Assembly (NCBI RefSeq): GCF_014203715.1
Contig: NZ_JACHJP010000001.1
Span: 1,218,432 to 1,282,431 of the forward strand
Length of the DNA: 64,000 nt
Direction of reading: 5' to 3'
Origin: Streptosporangium saharense
GTDB taxonomy: Bacteria; Actinomycetota; Actinomycetes; Streptosporangiales; Streptosporangiaceae
A model generated the notes under the pieces. The model worked only from the letters and a program-made list of their open reading frames with translations. It did no database searches and was not told the DNA's origin. Position numbers and translations under genes: made by a program. Below, piece by piece: positions 41,835 through 53,043 of this stretch (position 1 is the first letter of the stretch; each line of letters starts with the position of its first letter).

Positions 41835-43423
41835 AGCGGGATGTTCCCATGCTTCTTGGGGGGCAGGACCGTCCGCTTGTTGCGCAGGGCGCGCAGTGCT
41901 CTGACGACCTGGACCCGGGTGTCTGACGGGCGGATCACGGCGTCTACATACCCGCGTTCCGCGGCGAGATACGGGTTGGCGAGGGTGTCCTCGTATTCGG
42001 TGACGAATCGGGCACGCTCGGCGTCGGGGCTGTCGGAGGAGGCCAGCTCGCGCCGGTAGAGGATGTTGACCGCGCCCTGGGCGCCCATCACCGCGATCTG
42101 CGCGGTCGGCCAGGCCAGGTTGACGTCCGCGCCCAGGTGCTTGGAGCCCATGACGTCGTAGGCGCCGCCGTACGCCTTGCGGGTGATCACGGTGACCAGC
42201 GGGACGGTCGCCTCGGCGTAGGCGTACAACAGCTTGGCGCCGCGACGGATGATCCCGTTCCATTCTTGATCGGTTCCCGGAAGGAATCCGGGAACGTCCA
42301 CAAAAGTAAGAACAGGAATGTTAAAGGCATCACAAGTGCGGACAAATCTGGCGGCTTTCTCTGAGGCCGCGATGTCCAGTGTTCCGGCGAAACTCATCGG
42401 CTGGTTGGCGACGATCCCCACAGAACGGCCCTCGACCCGGCCGAAGCCGACCAGGATGTTCGGCGCGAACTGCGCGTGCACCTCAAGGAACTCCCCGTCG
42501 TCGAGCACGTGCTCGACGACCGCGCGCATGTCGTACGGCTGGTTCGCCGAGTCGGGGATCAGCGTGTCCAGCTCCCTGTCCTCCTCGGTGGTCTCCAGCA
42601 CCGGCTCCGCGTCGAACACCGGGGCGTCGTCCAGGTTGTTCGACGGCAGGTAGGACAGCAGCGCCCTGGCGAACTCCAGGCAGTCGGCCTCGTCGACGGC
42701 CTCGTAGTGCGCGACCCCCGACCTGGAGTTGTGCGTGCGCGCGCCGCCCAGCTCCTCGAACGTCACCTCCTCGCCGGTGACGGTCCTGATGACGTCGGGG
42801 CCGGTGATGAACATGTGCGACTTCTCCGCGACCATCAGCACGAAGTCGGTGAGCGCGGGGGAGTAGACCGCGCCGCCCGCGCACGGACCCATGATCAACG
42901 AGATCTGCGGGATGACCCCCGAGGCGTGCACGTTCCGCTTGAAGATCTCGGCGTACAGGCCGAGGGAGACGACGCCCTCCTGGATGCGGGCCCCGCCGGA
43001 GTCGTTGATGCCGACCACCGGGCAGCCGGTCTTCAGGGCGTGGTCCATGACCTTGACGATCTTCTCGCCGAAGACCTCGCCGAGGGAGCCGCCGAACACG
43101 GTGAAGTCCTGGGCGAAGATCGCGACCGGCCTGCCGTCCACGGTGCCGTGCCCGGTCACCACGCCGTCGCCGTACGGCCGCTCGCGGTCGAGGCCGAAGC
43201 TGGTCGAGCGATGCCTGGCCAGCTCGTCGAACTCCACGAAGCTGCCCTCGTCCAGGAAGGAGAGCACCCGTTCCCTGGCCGTCATCTTGCCCTTGGCGTG
43301 CTGTTTCTCGACAGCCCGCGCCGAACCGGCGTTCGCCGCCTCGTGCAGGCGGCGTTCCAGGTCGGCGAGCTTGCCCGCGGTCGTGTGGATGTCGATCCCC
43401 GGGGCTGTCGGCTCGGCGCTCAT
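41831..43423 (-). CDS. pccB: Acyl-CoA carboxylase beta chain (carboxyltransferase)
   Basis: This 530-residue enzyme transfers carboxyl from biotin to propionyl-CoA or acetyl-CoA. The N-terminal half has [19 protein letters not shown] and [23 protein letters not shown], where backbone amides form an oxyanion hole. The C-terminal half has [19 protein letters not shown] and [21 protein letters not shown]. The end [11 protein letters not shown] is the family's usual tail. The residue in the substrate pocket (VDVPGF) fits propionyl or mixed specificity, so the product would feed methylmalonyl-CoA. ATG 43423 fits homologue starts; GTG 43435 is possible. It forms an operon with accE; the alpha chain is encoded 20 kb away. 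Confidence 0.93.
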   Translation of the reverse strand: MSAEPTAPGIDIHTTAGKLADLERRLHEAANAGSARAVEKQHAKGKMTARERVLSFLDEGSFVEFDELARHRSTSFGLDRERPYGDGVVTGHGTVDGRPVAIFAQDFTVFGGSLGEVFGEKIVKVMDHALKTGCPVVGINDSGGARIQEGVVSLGLYAEIFKRNVHASGVIPQISLIMGPCAGGAVYSPALTDFVLMVAEKSHMFITGPDVIRTVTGEEVTFEELGGARTHNSRSGVAHYEAVDEADCLEFARALLSYLPSNNLDDAPVFDAEPVLETTEEDRELDTLIPDSANQPYDMRAVVEHVLDDGEFLEVHAQFAPNILVGFGRVEGRSVGIVANQPMSFAGTLDIAASEKAARFVRTCDAFNIPVLTFVDVPGFLPGTDQEWNGIIRRGAKLLYAYAEATVPLVTVITRKAYGGAYDVMGSKHLGADVNLAWPTAQIAVMGAQGAVNILYRRELASSDSPDAERARFVTEYEDTLANPYLAAERGYVDAVIRPSDTRVQVVRALRALRNKRTVLPPKKHGNIPL

Positions 43424-43599
43424 CGGGTTCTTCACTCCTCGCTCGCTCCAACACTGCGTACATGTCGCTGCGCTACTGGTCGGGCGCGTTCCCCGCTCGT
43501 TTCCCAGCAGGGTAGCCCTCCCTTGGGCCCACGACCCAGAGGGGCTGCCGAGCCCACGAACATGCCCGTCAAAGGGGCAATTCTGGCAAAGTGGAAGTC

Positions 43600-44388
43600 A
43601 TGACGGACAGCGCCGAAGCGGTACGAACACATCAGCTCTTCAAGAGATTCGGGCAGCAGGTGGCCGTCGGCGGTGTCGATCTCATCGTGCCCCGAGGCAG
43701 CTTCGCCGGGCTGGTCGGGCCGAACGGCGCCGGCAAGACGACCACGCTCAGCATGGTCACCGGCCTCCTCCGCCCAGACGGCGGCACCATCCACATCGAC
43801 GGCCTCGACGTCTGGCGCGACCCGGTCCAGGTCAAGGCCCGCATCGGCGTGCTGCCAGAGGGCCTGCGCCTGTTCGAGCGCCTGTCAGGCCGGGAGCTGC
43901 TGTCCTACAACGGCCAGCTCAGGGGCATCCCCAAGGCCGAGGTCGAGCACAGGGCCGAGGAGCTGCTCCGGGTCATGGACCTGACGGAGTCGGCCGACAA
44001 GCTCGTCGTGGACTACTCGACCGGCATGCGCAAGAAGATCGGCCTGGCCGCCGCGCTGCTGCACAACCCCAGGGTGCTCTTCCTCGACGAGCCCTTCGAG
44101 GGCGTGGACCCGGTCAGCGCCAACACGCTGACCGAGGTGCTGCGGCGCTACACCCACTCCGGCGCGACCGTCGTCTTCTCCAGCCACGTCATGGACCTCG
44201 TCGAGCGCCTGTGCGACTGGGTCTCGGTGATGAGCAGGGGCCAGATCGTCGCCCAGGGACCGCTCGACCAGGTCCGCGCCGGGCGCAGCCTCAACGAGGC
44301 CTTCCTCGGCCTGGTCGGCGCGGGGGAGCACGGGCACGGCACCGACGGGGGAGAGGGGCTGTCGTGGCTGGGCGCGACCTCGGCGTGA
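43600..44388 (+). CDS. ABC transporter ATP-binding protein
   Basis: This 262-residue ATPase belongs to the CcmA/DrrA-like group that pairs with multi-helix exporters. Walker A is GPNGAGKTT (about residue 39), the Q-loop is replaced by VLPEGLRLFERLSG, the signature reads YSTGMRKKIGLAAAL, and Walker B is VLFLDEPFEGVDP, with an H-loop in VVFSSHVMDL. All catalytic elements are present. ATG 43600 is chosen over GTG 43591. It is co-translated with the permease gene, whose start lies inside its end. The gene is divergent from pccB across 176 bp. Substrate unknown. Confidence 0.88.
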   Translation: MTDSAEAVRTHQLFKRFGQQVAVGGVDLIVPRGSFAGLVGPNGAGKTTTLSMVTGLLRPDGGTIHIDGLDVWRDPVQVKARIGVLPEGLRLFERLSGRELLSYNGQLRGIPKAEVEHRAEELLRVMDLTESADKLVVDYSTGMRKKIGLAAALLHNPRVLFLDEPFEGVDPVSANTLTEVLRRYTHSGATVVFSSHVMDLVERLCDWVSVMSRGQIVAQGPLDQVRAGRSLNEAFLGLVGAGEHGHGTDGGEGLSWLGATSA

Positions 44389-45968
44389 CCGAGCGGGCCG
44401 CCCGGGTCGGCCCCCTGCTGTTCGTACGGCTCAAGCTCAGGCTTGTCGCCGGGAACCTGCGCGGCAACGGCGTGCGCGTCGCGGGGTTCGTCTTCACCGT
44501 GATCGCCGCCCTGGTCGTCGCCGGACTCGGCTTCCTCGGGGTGTCCGCGCTGCGGTTCGCCCCCGCCCAGATCGCGGCCGACGTCGGGATCGTGCTGTTC
44601 ACCGTCTTCCTGGTCAGCTGGGCCATCGTGCCGCTGCTCGCCTTCGGCCTCGACGACACGCTCGACCCCTCGCGCCTGGCGCTGCTGCCGCTGCGCACCG
44701 GCCAGCTCGCGACCGGGATGTTCGCCGCCTCGATCACCGGCGTCTGGCCGATCTCCGCGCTGGTCGTCATGTCCGGCGCTGTCTTCGGCATCGCGACCGG
44801 CCTCGGCGGCGTGCTCCTCGGGATCGTGGCCGTGCTGCTGGAGTTCGCGCTGTGCATCGTCACCTCGCGGCTGATCACGACCTCCATGTCCGGCGTCATG
44901 CGCACCCGCAGGGGACGTGACGTGCTGGCCGTCTCGGTCGTCCTGTTCGCCCTGGCCGGGCAGATCCCCAACCTGGTGCTCAACGGAGGCTTCTCCACCG
45001 ACCCCGCGCGGACGCTGCACGCCATGGCCTCGGTGCTGCGCTGGACCCCGCCCGGCCTGGCCGCCCACGCCATCGCGGACGGCGGCCTGGTCGGACTCGC
45101 CGAGCTGGTGGTGCTGGCCGTACTGGTGCTGGTGATCGGGAGGCTGTGGATCGCCGCGCTGAACAGGGCGCTGGTCACCCCGGACGCCTCGACGCAGGGC
45201 GCCTCCGTGCGCAACTCCCGGGGCCTGCTCGCCCGGTTCCTGCCGGACGGCCAGCTCGCCGCGGTCGCGACCAAGGAGCTGAAGTACGCCCGCCGCGATC
45301 CCAGGGGCAGGGTCCTCTGGTTCACCTCCCTGGCGGTCACCGGGGTCATGGCCTTCTCCCTGAGCCGGGGAGACGGGGTCGGCGGCCCGGGTCTGGTGGT
45401 CGGCCCGGCCTGCCTGGGCGCGGTGATGATCGCCCTGCAGTCGGCAAACTCCTTCGGCATCGACGGCCGCTCGCTGTGGATGAACGCCGTGACCTACGGC
45501 ACCGGCCGCGAGTGGCGGATCGACCTGACCGGGCGGCACCTGGCCGTCGCGACGATCGGCGCCCCGCTGCTCGCCGTACTGGCCGTGGCCGCCTCGCTCC
45601 TGGCCGGGGACCTGGCCCTTGCCGTTCCCGGGGCGCTCACCGCGTGGGGCGTGCTGGGCGTCGGGCTCGGGATCGGCGCCGTGACGAGCGTGCTGGTGCC
45701 GTACTCGGTGCCGGACCGCCTGAACGCCTTCACCGGCGCGGTGCCGGGACAGGGCGGCATCGCCTTCGTGGCCTCCTTCGGCGCGATGATCGGCGGCGGC
45801 CTGCTCGCGCTGCCCGTCGCCCTGCCCGTCCTCCTCGGCGCCACCTGGGTCAGCGTCCTCGCCGTGCCGTACGGCCTGCTGATCTCGTGGGCGGGTCGCA
45901 GGCTGGCCGGGAACATCGGTTTCCGCAGGTATCCGGAGCTCGTCGGGGCCGTCTCCCAGGGGGGTTGA
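44364..45968 (+). CDS. ABC transporter permease
   Basis: This membrane protein of about 534 residues has around 12 hydrophobic segments, starting with FVFTVIAALVVAGLGFLGVSAL. A large loop with VATKELKYARRDPRGR falls in the middle, a motif common to ABC-2-like exporters of the actinobacterial pairs. It must work with the ATPase encoded just upstream. GTG 44364 has GAGAGGGG five bases upstream and is preferred; GTG 44385, which overlaps the ATPase stop as GTGA, is the alternative. The substrate is unknown. Confidence 0.8.
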   Translation: MAGRDLGVTERAARVGPLLFVRLKLRLVAGNLRGNGVRVAGFVFTVIAALVVAGLGFLGVSALRFAPAQIAADVGIVLFTVFLVSWAIVPLLAFGLDDTLDPSRLALLPLRTGQLATGMFAASITGVWPISALVVMSGAVFGIATGLGGVLLGIVAVLLEFALCIVTSRLITTSMSGVMRTRRGRDVLAVSVVLFALAGQIPNLVLNGGFSTDPARTLHAMASVLRWTPPGLAAHAIADGGLVGLAELVVLAVLVLVIGRLWIAALNRALVTPDASTQGASVRNSRGLLARFLPDGQLAAVATKELKYARRDPRGRVLWFTSLAVTGVMAFSLSRGDGVGGPGLVVGPACLGAVMIALQSANSFGIDGRSLWMNAVTYGTGREWRIDLTGRHLAVATIGAPLLAVLAVAASLLAGDLALAVPGALTAWGVLGVGLGIGAVTSVLVPYSVPDRLNAFTGAVPGQGGIAFVASFGAMIGGGLLALPVALPVLLGATWVSVLAVPYGLLISWAGRRLAGNIGFRRYPELVGAVSQGG

Positions 45969-46020
45969 TTGGTCTAGTCCAATAGGTGGGACCGGTCTGC
46001 GGTCACGAATTCGGACTGAC

Positions 46021-46026
46021 TACGCT
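46021..46026 (+). promoter_or_regulatory. ppc: Candidate -10 box (TACGCT) of ppc
   Basis: TACGCT ends eight bases before ATG 46034, where no Shine-Dalgarno is present, fitting a leaderless transcript. Confidence 0.4.
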
Positions 46027-46033
46027 GGCGATT

Positions 46034-48670
<2,637 letters not shown>

Positions 48671-48676
48671 CCGGGC

Positions 48677-49546
48677 CTACCCGGTCACCCGCTCGGCGCC
48701 CGCGTAGAGGTTGAAGCGCTCCTCGCGCAGGAAGCCGACCAACGTCATCCCGAACTCCCTGGCCAGGTCGACGGCCAGGGAGGAGGGGGCGGAGACGGCG
48801 CAGACGACCGGGATGCCCGCGCTCAGCGCCTTCTGGGTGATCTCGTAGCTCGTGCGCCCGCTCACCATCAGGACGTGCCCGGTCAGCGGCGTCATGCCGT
48901 TCATCAGGGCCCAGCCGACGAGCTTGTCCAGCGCGTTGTGCCGCCCCACGTCCTCGCGGAGGGCCACCAGGTCGCCCTCCGGGGTGAACAGCCCGGCGGC
49001 GTGCAGGCCCCCGGTCTTGCCGAACACGCCCTGTGCCTGTCTGAGGCGCTCCGGCAGGCCGTACAGGATCTGGGGGGAGACCCGCAGGTCACCGGCGGGC
49101 AGCGGGGCACACCGGCCACGCAGGGCGTCCAGGCTGGCGCTGCCGCAGACGCCGCAGGCACTCGACGTCACGAAGTGCCGGTCGAGGGAGGGCAGGTCGG
49201 GCAGCGGGCCGCGCAGCCGTACGGTGACGGTGTTGTATCGGGCCTCGGGCGCCACGTCCTCGTCCGTGCAGTAGGCGATGGAGGCGATCTCGGCCTGTCC
49301 GGCGAGGCCCTCACCGGACAGGAACCCGGCCGCCAGCTCGAAGTCCGCGCCGGGGGTCCGCATGGTGATCGCCACCGTACGGCGCGCACCACCCGACTGG
49401 ACCCTGATCTCCAACGGCTCCTCGGTCGCCAGGTCGTCACGCCTGTCCCGCACGACCCCGCCCGTCACCTCTCTGACCCGGGTCCTGGTGCTCGGACCTG
49501 GGCGCCTGGCGGGCACCGGATGGCGTGGGTCGAGGCCTTCGTTCAT
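48677..49546 (-). CDS. fdhD: Formate dehydrogenase accessory sulfurtransferase FdhD
   Basis: This 289-residue protein transfers sulfur to the molybdenum cofactor of formate dehydrogenases. The essential Cys pair lies in SSACGVCGSAS (Cys131, Cys134). Other family stretches are TEEPLEIRV, FELAAGFLSGEG, FGKTGGLHAAGLF, REDVGRHNALDKLVG and SGRTSYEITQKAL. No formate dehydrogenase gene is in the window, so its client is encoded elsewhere. The start is uncertain: ATG 49546 and ATG 49555 both lie very close to GGGAGG. Confidence 0.93.
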   Translation of the reverse strand: MNEGLDPRHPVPARRPGPSTRTRVREVTGGVVRDRRDDLATEEPLEIRVQSGGARRTVAITMRTPGADFELAAGFLSGEGLAGQAEIASIAYCTDEDVAPEARYNTVTVRLRGPLPDLPSLDRHFVTSSACGVCGSASLDALRGRCAPLPAGDLRVSPQILYGLPERLRQAQGVFGKTGGLHAAGLFTPEGDLVALREDVGRHNALDKLVGWALMNGMTPLTGHVLMVSGRTSYEITQKALSAGIPVVCAVSAPSSLAVDLAREFGMTLVGFLREERFNLYAGAERVTG

Positions 49547-49644
49547 GCCTCCCATCCTGGCGCTCCCGGTGTGCGTGGGCGTCACCGCCCCGGTGTTCCC
49601 CGCTCGTCGCCCTGGCTGGATGACAGATGAGGGAAGATGGGCGG

Positions 49645-50469
49645 GTGGACGACTCTCCCTTCACCGACCTCGACCGTCCGCCGCTGTCCCAGGCGGCGCT
49701 GACCCGCGCCCTGGTCCGCCCCGGCGGCCTGTGGTCGGACATCGCCGTCGTCGACAGGACCGGCTCGACCAACGCCGACCTCGCCCAGGCCGCGCGTGAC
49801 GGCGCCAGGGAGGGAGCCGTCGTCATCGCCGAGGCGCAGTCCGCGGGCCGTGGCAGGCTCGGCCGCGTCTGGAGCGCGCCGCCCCGTTCTGGTTTGACCT
49901 TCTCGGTGCTGCTGCGCCCCGAGGTCTCGCCGGCGAAGCAGGGCTGGCTGCCGCTGCTGGTCGGCCTGGCCGCCGCTTCGGCCGTGCGCAGGGTCGCCGA
50001 GATCGAGGCCCGCCTGAAGTGGCCGAACGACCTGCTGGTCGGGGAGCGCAAACTCGCCGGGATCCTCGCGGAACGCATCGACAGCGCGGTCGTCGTCGGC
50101 GTCGGGCTCAACGTGAGCCTCCGCGCGGACGAGCTCCCGGTCGAGACCGCGACCTCACTGGCGGTCGAGAACGCCGTCTGCGCCGACCGTGACCCCCTGG
50201 TCAGGGCGGTGCTCCGGGAGATCGAGACCCACTACCGCGAGTGGTCGCAGGCCGACGGCGACGCCGACGCGTGCGGGCTGCGGGCGGCCTACCTGGGGCT
50301 CAGCGCGACCGTCGGCCGCGAGGTCAGGGTGGAGCTGCCGGGCGAGCGGGTGCTCACCGGCCTGGCCACCGGCGTGGACGGCGAGGGACACCTGCTCGTC
50401 GAGTCGCAGGGGAGCGTGCACACCCTGGGCGCGGGAGACGTCGTGCACGTGCGCCCGCACGTCCCGTGA
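49645..50469 (+). CDS. birA: Biotin-[acetyl-CoA-carboxylase] ligase
   Basis: This 274-residue enzyme attaches biotin to the Lys of EAMKMEQ-type carrier domains through biotinyl-AMP. The biotin loop is SAGRGRLGRVWSAP, with DRTGSTNADLA before it and LKWPNDLLVGERKLAGILAE after it, including the catalytic Lys. The C-terminal SH3-like cap runs from LSATVGREVRVELPGERV to the end. The DNA-binding domain of bifunctional BirA is absent, so it does not act as a repressor. GTG 49645 fits homologues; ATG 49627 is an alternative. Its likely substrate is the carboxylase alpha chain at 20215-21987. Confidence 0.93.
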   Translation: MDDSPFTDLDRPPLSQAALTRALVRPGGLWSDIAVVDRTGSTNADLAQAARDGAREGAVVIAEAQSAGRGRLGRVWSAPPRSGLTFSVLLRPEVSPAKQGWLPLLVGLAAASAVRRVAEIEARLKWPNDLLVGERKLAGILAERIDSAVVVGVGLNVSLRADELPVETATSLAVENAVCADRDPLVRAVLREIETHYREWSQADGDADACGLRAAYLGLSATVGREVRVELPGERVLTGLATGVDGEGHLLVESQGSVHTLGAGDVVHVRPHVP

Positions 50470-50502
50470 CTAATGGGGCCGGGACGTGCCACGATTTGCC
50501 CC

Positions 50503-51021
50503 ATGGGTCTCGCTGATCACCATCTGGCGGAGGGGGAACTGCGCATCCGCACGTTCCACCCCCACTGGAAGCGTCTCGTCGCACCGTTCCTCGCCCTGGT
50601 CCTCATCATCCTCGGGTCCAGCGCCGCGATCTTCTTCATGCCCGTCTTCGACTACGACGGCTACGCCCGCATCGCCGTGGCGGTGATCGCCGTCGGGCTG
50701 ATGACCGTGTGGTCGTTCGCGCCGTACCTGCGGTGGAAGAACACCACCTACGTGCTGACCTCACACCGGCTGGCCATCAGCAGGGGGGTGCTGAACAAGT
50801 CCACCGAGGACATCCCGATGACCAAGGTCAACACGGTCAGCGCCGACCAGACCCTGCTTGACCGGCTGTTCGGCAGCGGCACGCTCAACGTCGAGTCGGC
50901 GGGGGAACAGGGCCACGTCACGCTGCGCGACATCCCCAACATCCAGGACGTCCGCGCCGACCTCTTCAGAGCCGTCGACGAAGCCGACGACGAGGAACCC
51001 CGCGAACCCCGGCCTGTCTGA
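50503..51021 (+). CDS. PH-domain membrane protein
   Basis: This 172-residue protein has two membrane helices (about 31-52 and 58-76) followed by a bacterial PH domain (YbdG/YdbS-like, bPH_2), seen in TTYVLTSHRLAISRGVLNKSTEDIPMTKVNTVSADQTLLDRLFGSGTLNVES. The motif resembles proteins proposed to act in membrane homeostasis. The C-terminus is acidic. ATG 50503 gives the normal start; an in-frame ATG at 50473 is less likely. No Shine-Dalgarno is visible. Two hairpins follow. Confidence 0.8.
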   Translation: MGLADHHLAEGELRIRTFHPHWKRLVAPFLALVLIILGSSAAIFFMPVFDYDGYARIAVAVIAVGLMTVWSFAPYLRWKNTTYVLTSHRLAISRGVLNKSTEDIPMTKVNTVSADQTLLDRLFGSGTLNVESAGEQGHVTLRDIPNIQDVRADLFRAVDEADDEEPREPRPV

Positions 51022-51036
51022 ACACACGGCCCGGAC

Positions 51037-51064
51037 GGGCCGGGGGCGGGATTGCCCCCGGCCC
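51037..51064 (+). terminator. Terminator hairpin after the PH-domain gene
   Basis: A perfect 11-bp stem, GGGCCGGGGGC (51037-51047) with its complement (51054-51064), has a 6-nt loop and is followed by TTCCCT. Confidence 0.75.
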
Positions 51065-51097
51065 TTCCCTCAGGGAGAGCCAACTGCCTGAGGGAAG
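51064..51097 (-). terminator. Second hairpin, terminating the minus-strand beta-propeller gene
   Basis: CTTCCCTCAGG (51064-51074) and its complement (51087-51097) form a perfect 11-bp stem with a 12-nt loop. It lies 22 bp past the stop of the convergent gene. Confidence 0.6.
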
Positions 51098-51119
51098 CCC
51101 TGGGTCTTCTCGGCGAGGG

Positions 51120-52778
51120 TCACAGGCCGAAGGCCAGCAGGACCGAGCCGTGGTCAGGGTTGGGGTACGGGGTGAACATGTAGCCGGAGTGGATGTAGAC
51201 CATCCCGTGCGAGACGACCGCGCCGCCCGCGCCCGAGACGGCGCCGCCCCGGCCCGGCAGGCCGTTGACGCCCTGGACCTCGGTGATCGTGTCGTAGGTC
51301 CACAGCACCTCACCGGTGCGCGCGGAGTAGGCTCGCATCTTGCCGTCCATGCTGCCCAGCCACACCAGGCCGGGGGTGGTGGTCACCGCGGGGCCGTGGC
51401 CGAGCTGGCAGACGGCCGGGTACTGCGCGGCGCCGCCGGTGGTGCAGCCGTCGGCCGGGTTGGGGGTCTTCCAGATGATGTGGCCGTCGGCCGGGTTGAT
51501 CGCGAACAGGGTGCCCGGCCTGCCCATGTAGGTCGAGACGTACAGGCGCTGGCCGTCGAAGCTGGTGCCCCACTGGATGCCGGACAGGCCGCCGCTGGGC
51601 ATCGGCTCGGAGAGCTGACGCTGCCACACGATCTTGCCGGTCCTGGCGTCGAGCACGTGGTAGACCCCGGCCTTCTGCCCGATGCCGACCAGGTGCCTGC
51701 CGCCCGCCCTGAACAGGTTGGGCGCGGCACCCAGGTCGAAGTCGAGCGCGGTGCCGTCGTCCAGGTTCGGGCAGTACTGCCTGTCCTCAGGCGTGCGGGC
51801 CGAGCACTCGATCCGCCAGGTGTCGACGTCGGTCATCTTCCTGGTCCAGCGGGCCTTGCCGGTGGTGATGTCCAGGGCCAGGACCGAGTCGTAGTTCCCG
51901 GCGCTGCCGGTGTAGTTCTGCCCGGTCCCGACGTACAGGGTGCGGGTGACCGGGTCGATGGCCGGGGTGCTCCACACGCCCGCCCCCGACGGCTCGTACC
52001 TCGGCACGCCGTTGGGCCAGGTCCCGTTCTGCTTGGGCTCGGGAACCGTGTAGTAGCGCCAGACCTGCTCGCCGGTCTCGGCGTTCAGCGCGTCGATGTG
52101 GCCGCGGAAGGTGCAGCAGGGGAAGGTCTTGCCCAGGATGTTCTGGCCGCTGGAGACGCCCACGTAGACGCGTCCGCCGAAGACGATCGGCGAGCTGGTC
52201 ACGCCCGCGGCGACCTCGGTGTCGATCTGCCTGGCCCAGGCGAGTTTGCCGGTGCGCTGGTCGAGGGCGTAGAAGTAGCCACGGCCGTCACCGAAGTAGA
52301 CCTTGCCCCCGGAGACCGCGGCCCCGTCCTGCACCACGGCGCCGTAGCCCGCGGGGCCGACGGTGCTGAGGTCGAAGTCCCATTTCGCGGCGCCGGTGCG
52401 CGCGTCGCGGGCGTAGAAGTGGCCGTCGGGCGCGCCGAAGTAGATCGTGTCGCCGACTACGGCGGGCTGGCTGTGCGGGGTGCCCGCGGTCTTCGGGTAG
52501 GCGAAGGCCCACTTCAGCTTGAGTTTGCCCACGTTGGCCGGGGTGAGCCTGCGTTCGAAGGGGTTGGAGCGCGAACCGCTCAGGTCCTTCTGCCAGGATG
52601 GCCAGTCGCCGGGGAAGGAGCCCCCGCCGAGAGCCGTCGTCTCGGTGGCCTGGGCGGTGTCGTCGGGGGGTGCGGCGCTCGCCACGACGGGCGTGTTCAG
52701 CAGCAGTGCCAGGCACGACGCGGCGACGACCGCGGTCGATCTGAGCACTCTTCCCCTGCGGGTGGAACGTGATCCCAT
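51120..52778 (-). CDS. Secreted PQQ-type beta-propeller, quinoprotein dehydrogenase-like
   Basis: This 552-residue exported protein has a signal peptide cleaved near ASA-A (residue 35). Seven or eight beta-propeller blades follow, each with the Trp-docking pattern (for example DGHFYARDARTGAAKWDF and GKVYFGDGRGYFYALDQRTGKLAWARQ). Two adjacent Cys (Cys221-Cys222 in KTFPCCTFRG) recall the vicinal disulfide over the PQQ ring in quinoprotein alcohol dehydrogenases; the pattern resembles polyvinyl-alcohol dehydrogenases. No CxxCH haem site is present. ATG 52778 has GGAG eight to nine bases upstream. PQQ binding and substrate are inference. Confidence 0.75.
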   Translation of the reverse strand: MGSRSTRRGRVLRSTAVVAASCLALLLNTPVVASAAPPDDTAQATETTALGGGSFPGDWPSWQKDLSGSRSNPFERRLTPANVGKLKLKWAFAYPKTAGTPHSQPAVVGDTIYFGAPDGHFYARDARTGAAKWDFDLSTVGPAGYGAVVQDGAAVSGGKVYFGDGRGYFYALDQRTGKLAWARQIDTEVAAGVTSSPIVFGGRVYVGVSSGQNILGKTFPCCTFRGHIDALNAETGEQVWRYYTVPEPKQNGTWPNGVPRYEPSGAGVWSTPAIDPVTRTLYVGTGQNYTGSAGNYDSVLALDITTGKARWTRKMTDVDTWRIECSARTPEDRQYCPNLDDGTALDFDLGAAPNLFRAGGRHLVGIGQKAGVYHVLDARTGKIVWQRQLSEPMPSGGLSGIQWGTSFDGQRLYVSTYMGRPGTLFAINPADGHIIWKTPNPADGCTTGGAAQYPAVCQLGHGPAVTTTPGLVWLGSMDGKMRAYSARTGEVLWTYDTITEVQGVNGLPGRGGAVSGAGGAVVSHGMVYIHSGYMFTPYPNPDHGSVLLAFGL

Positions 52779-53043
52779 TGTCTTCTCTCCATGTGTGGTC
52801 CCGAGGCGGCGCGCGCCGTACCGGGAACGGGGAGGTCGGGTACGGCCAGCGGGACCCGGGGCGGTCCGGTGGCCGGTTCGACGGGCGGGCACGGTGGTGG
52901 AGGACGGTCGACCGGAACGGCAGGACAGGGTGGAACCAGCCGGTGCGCCGGGCCGTACGCGGGAAGGGGTGTGCGTCGGCTCGTCCGGCGCACCGGCTGG
53001 GGGTCGTGCCGCTCGGTGCGTGAAGGCCCTCGGTGGGAACCGC

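Noticed and set aside
42891..44363. N-terminal extension of the ABC permease frame back to 42891
   Set aside because: It runs over pccB antisense and the ATPase gene in the wrong frame. The hydrophobic protein starts only at about 44364-44385.
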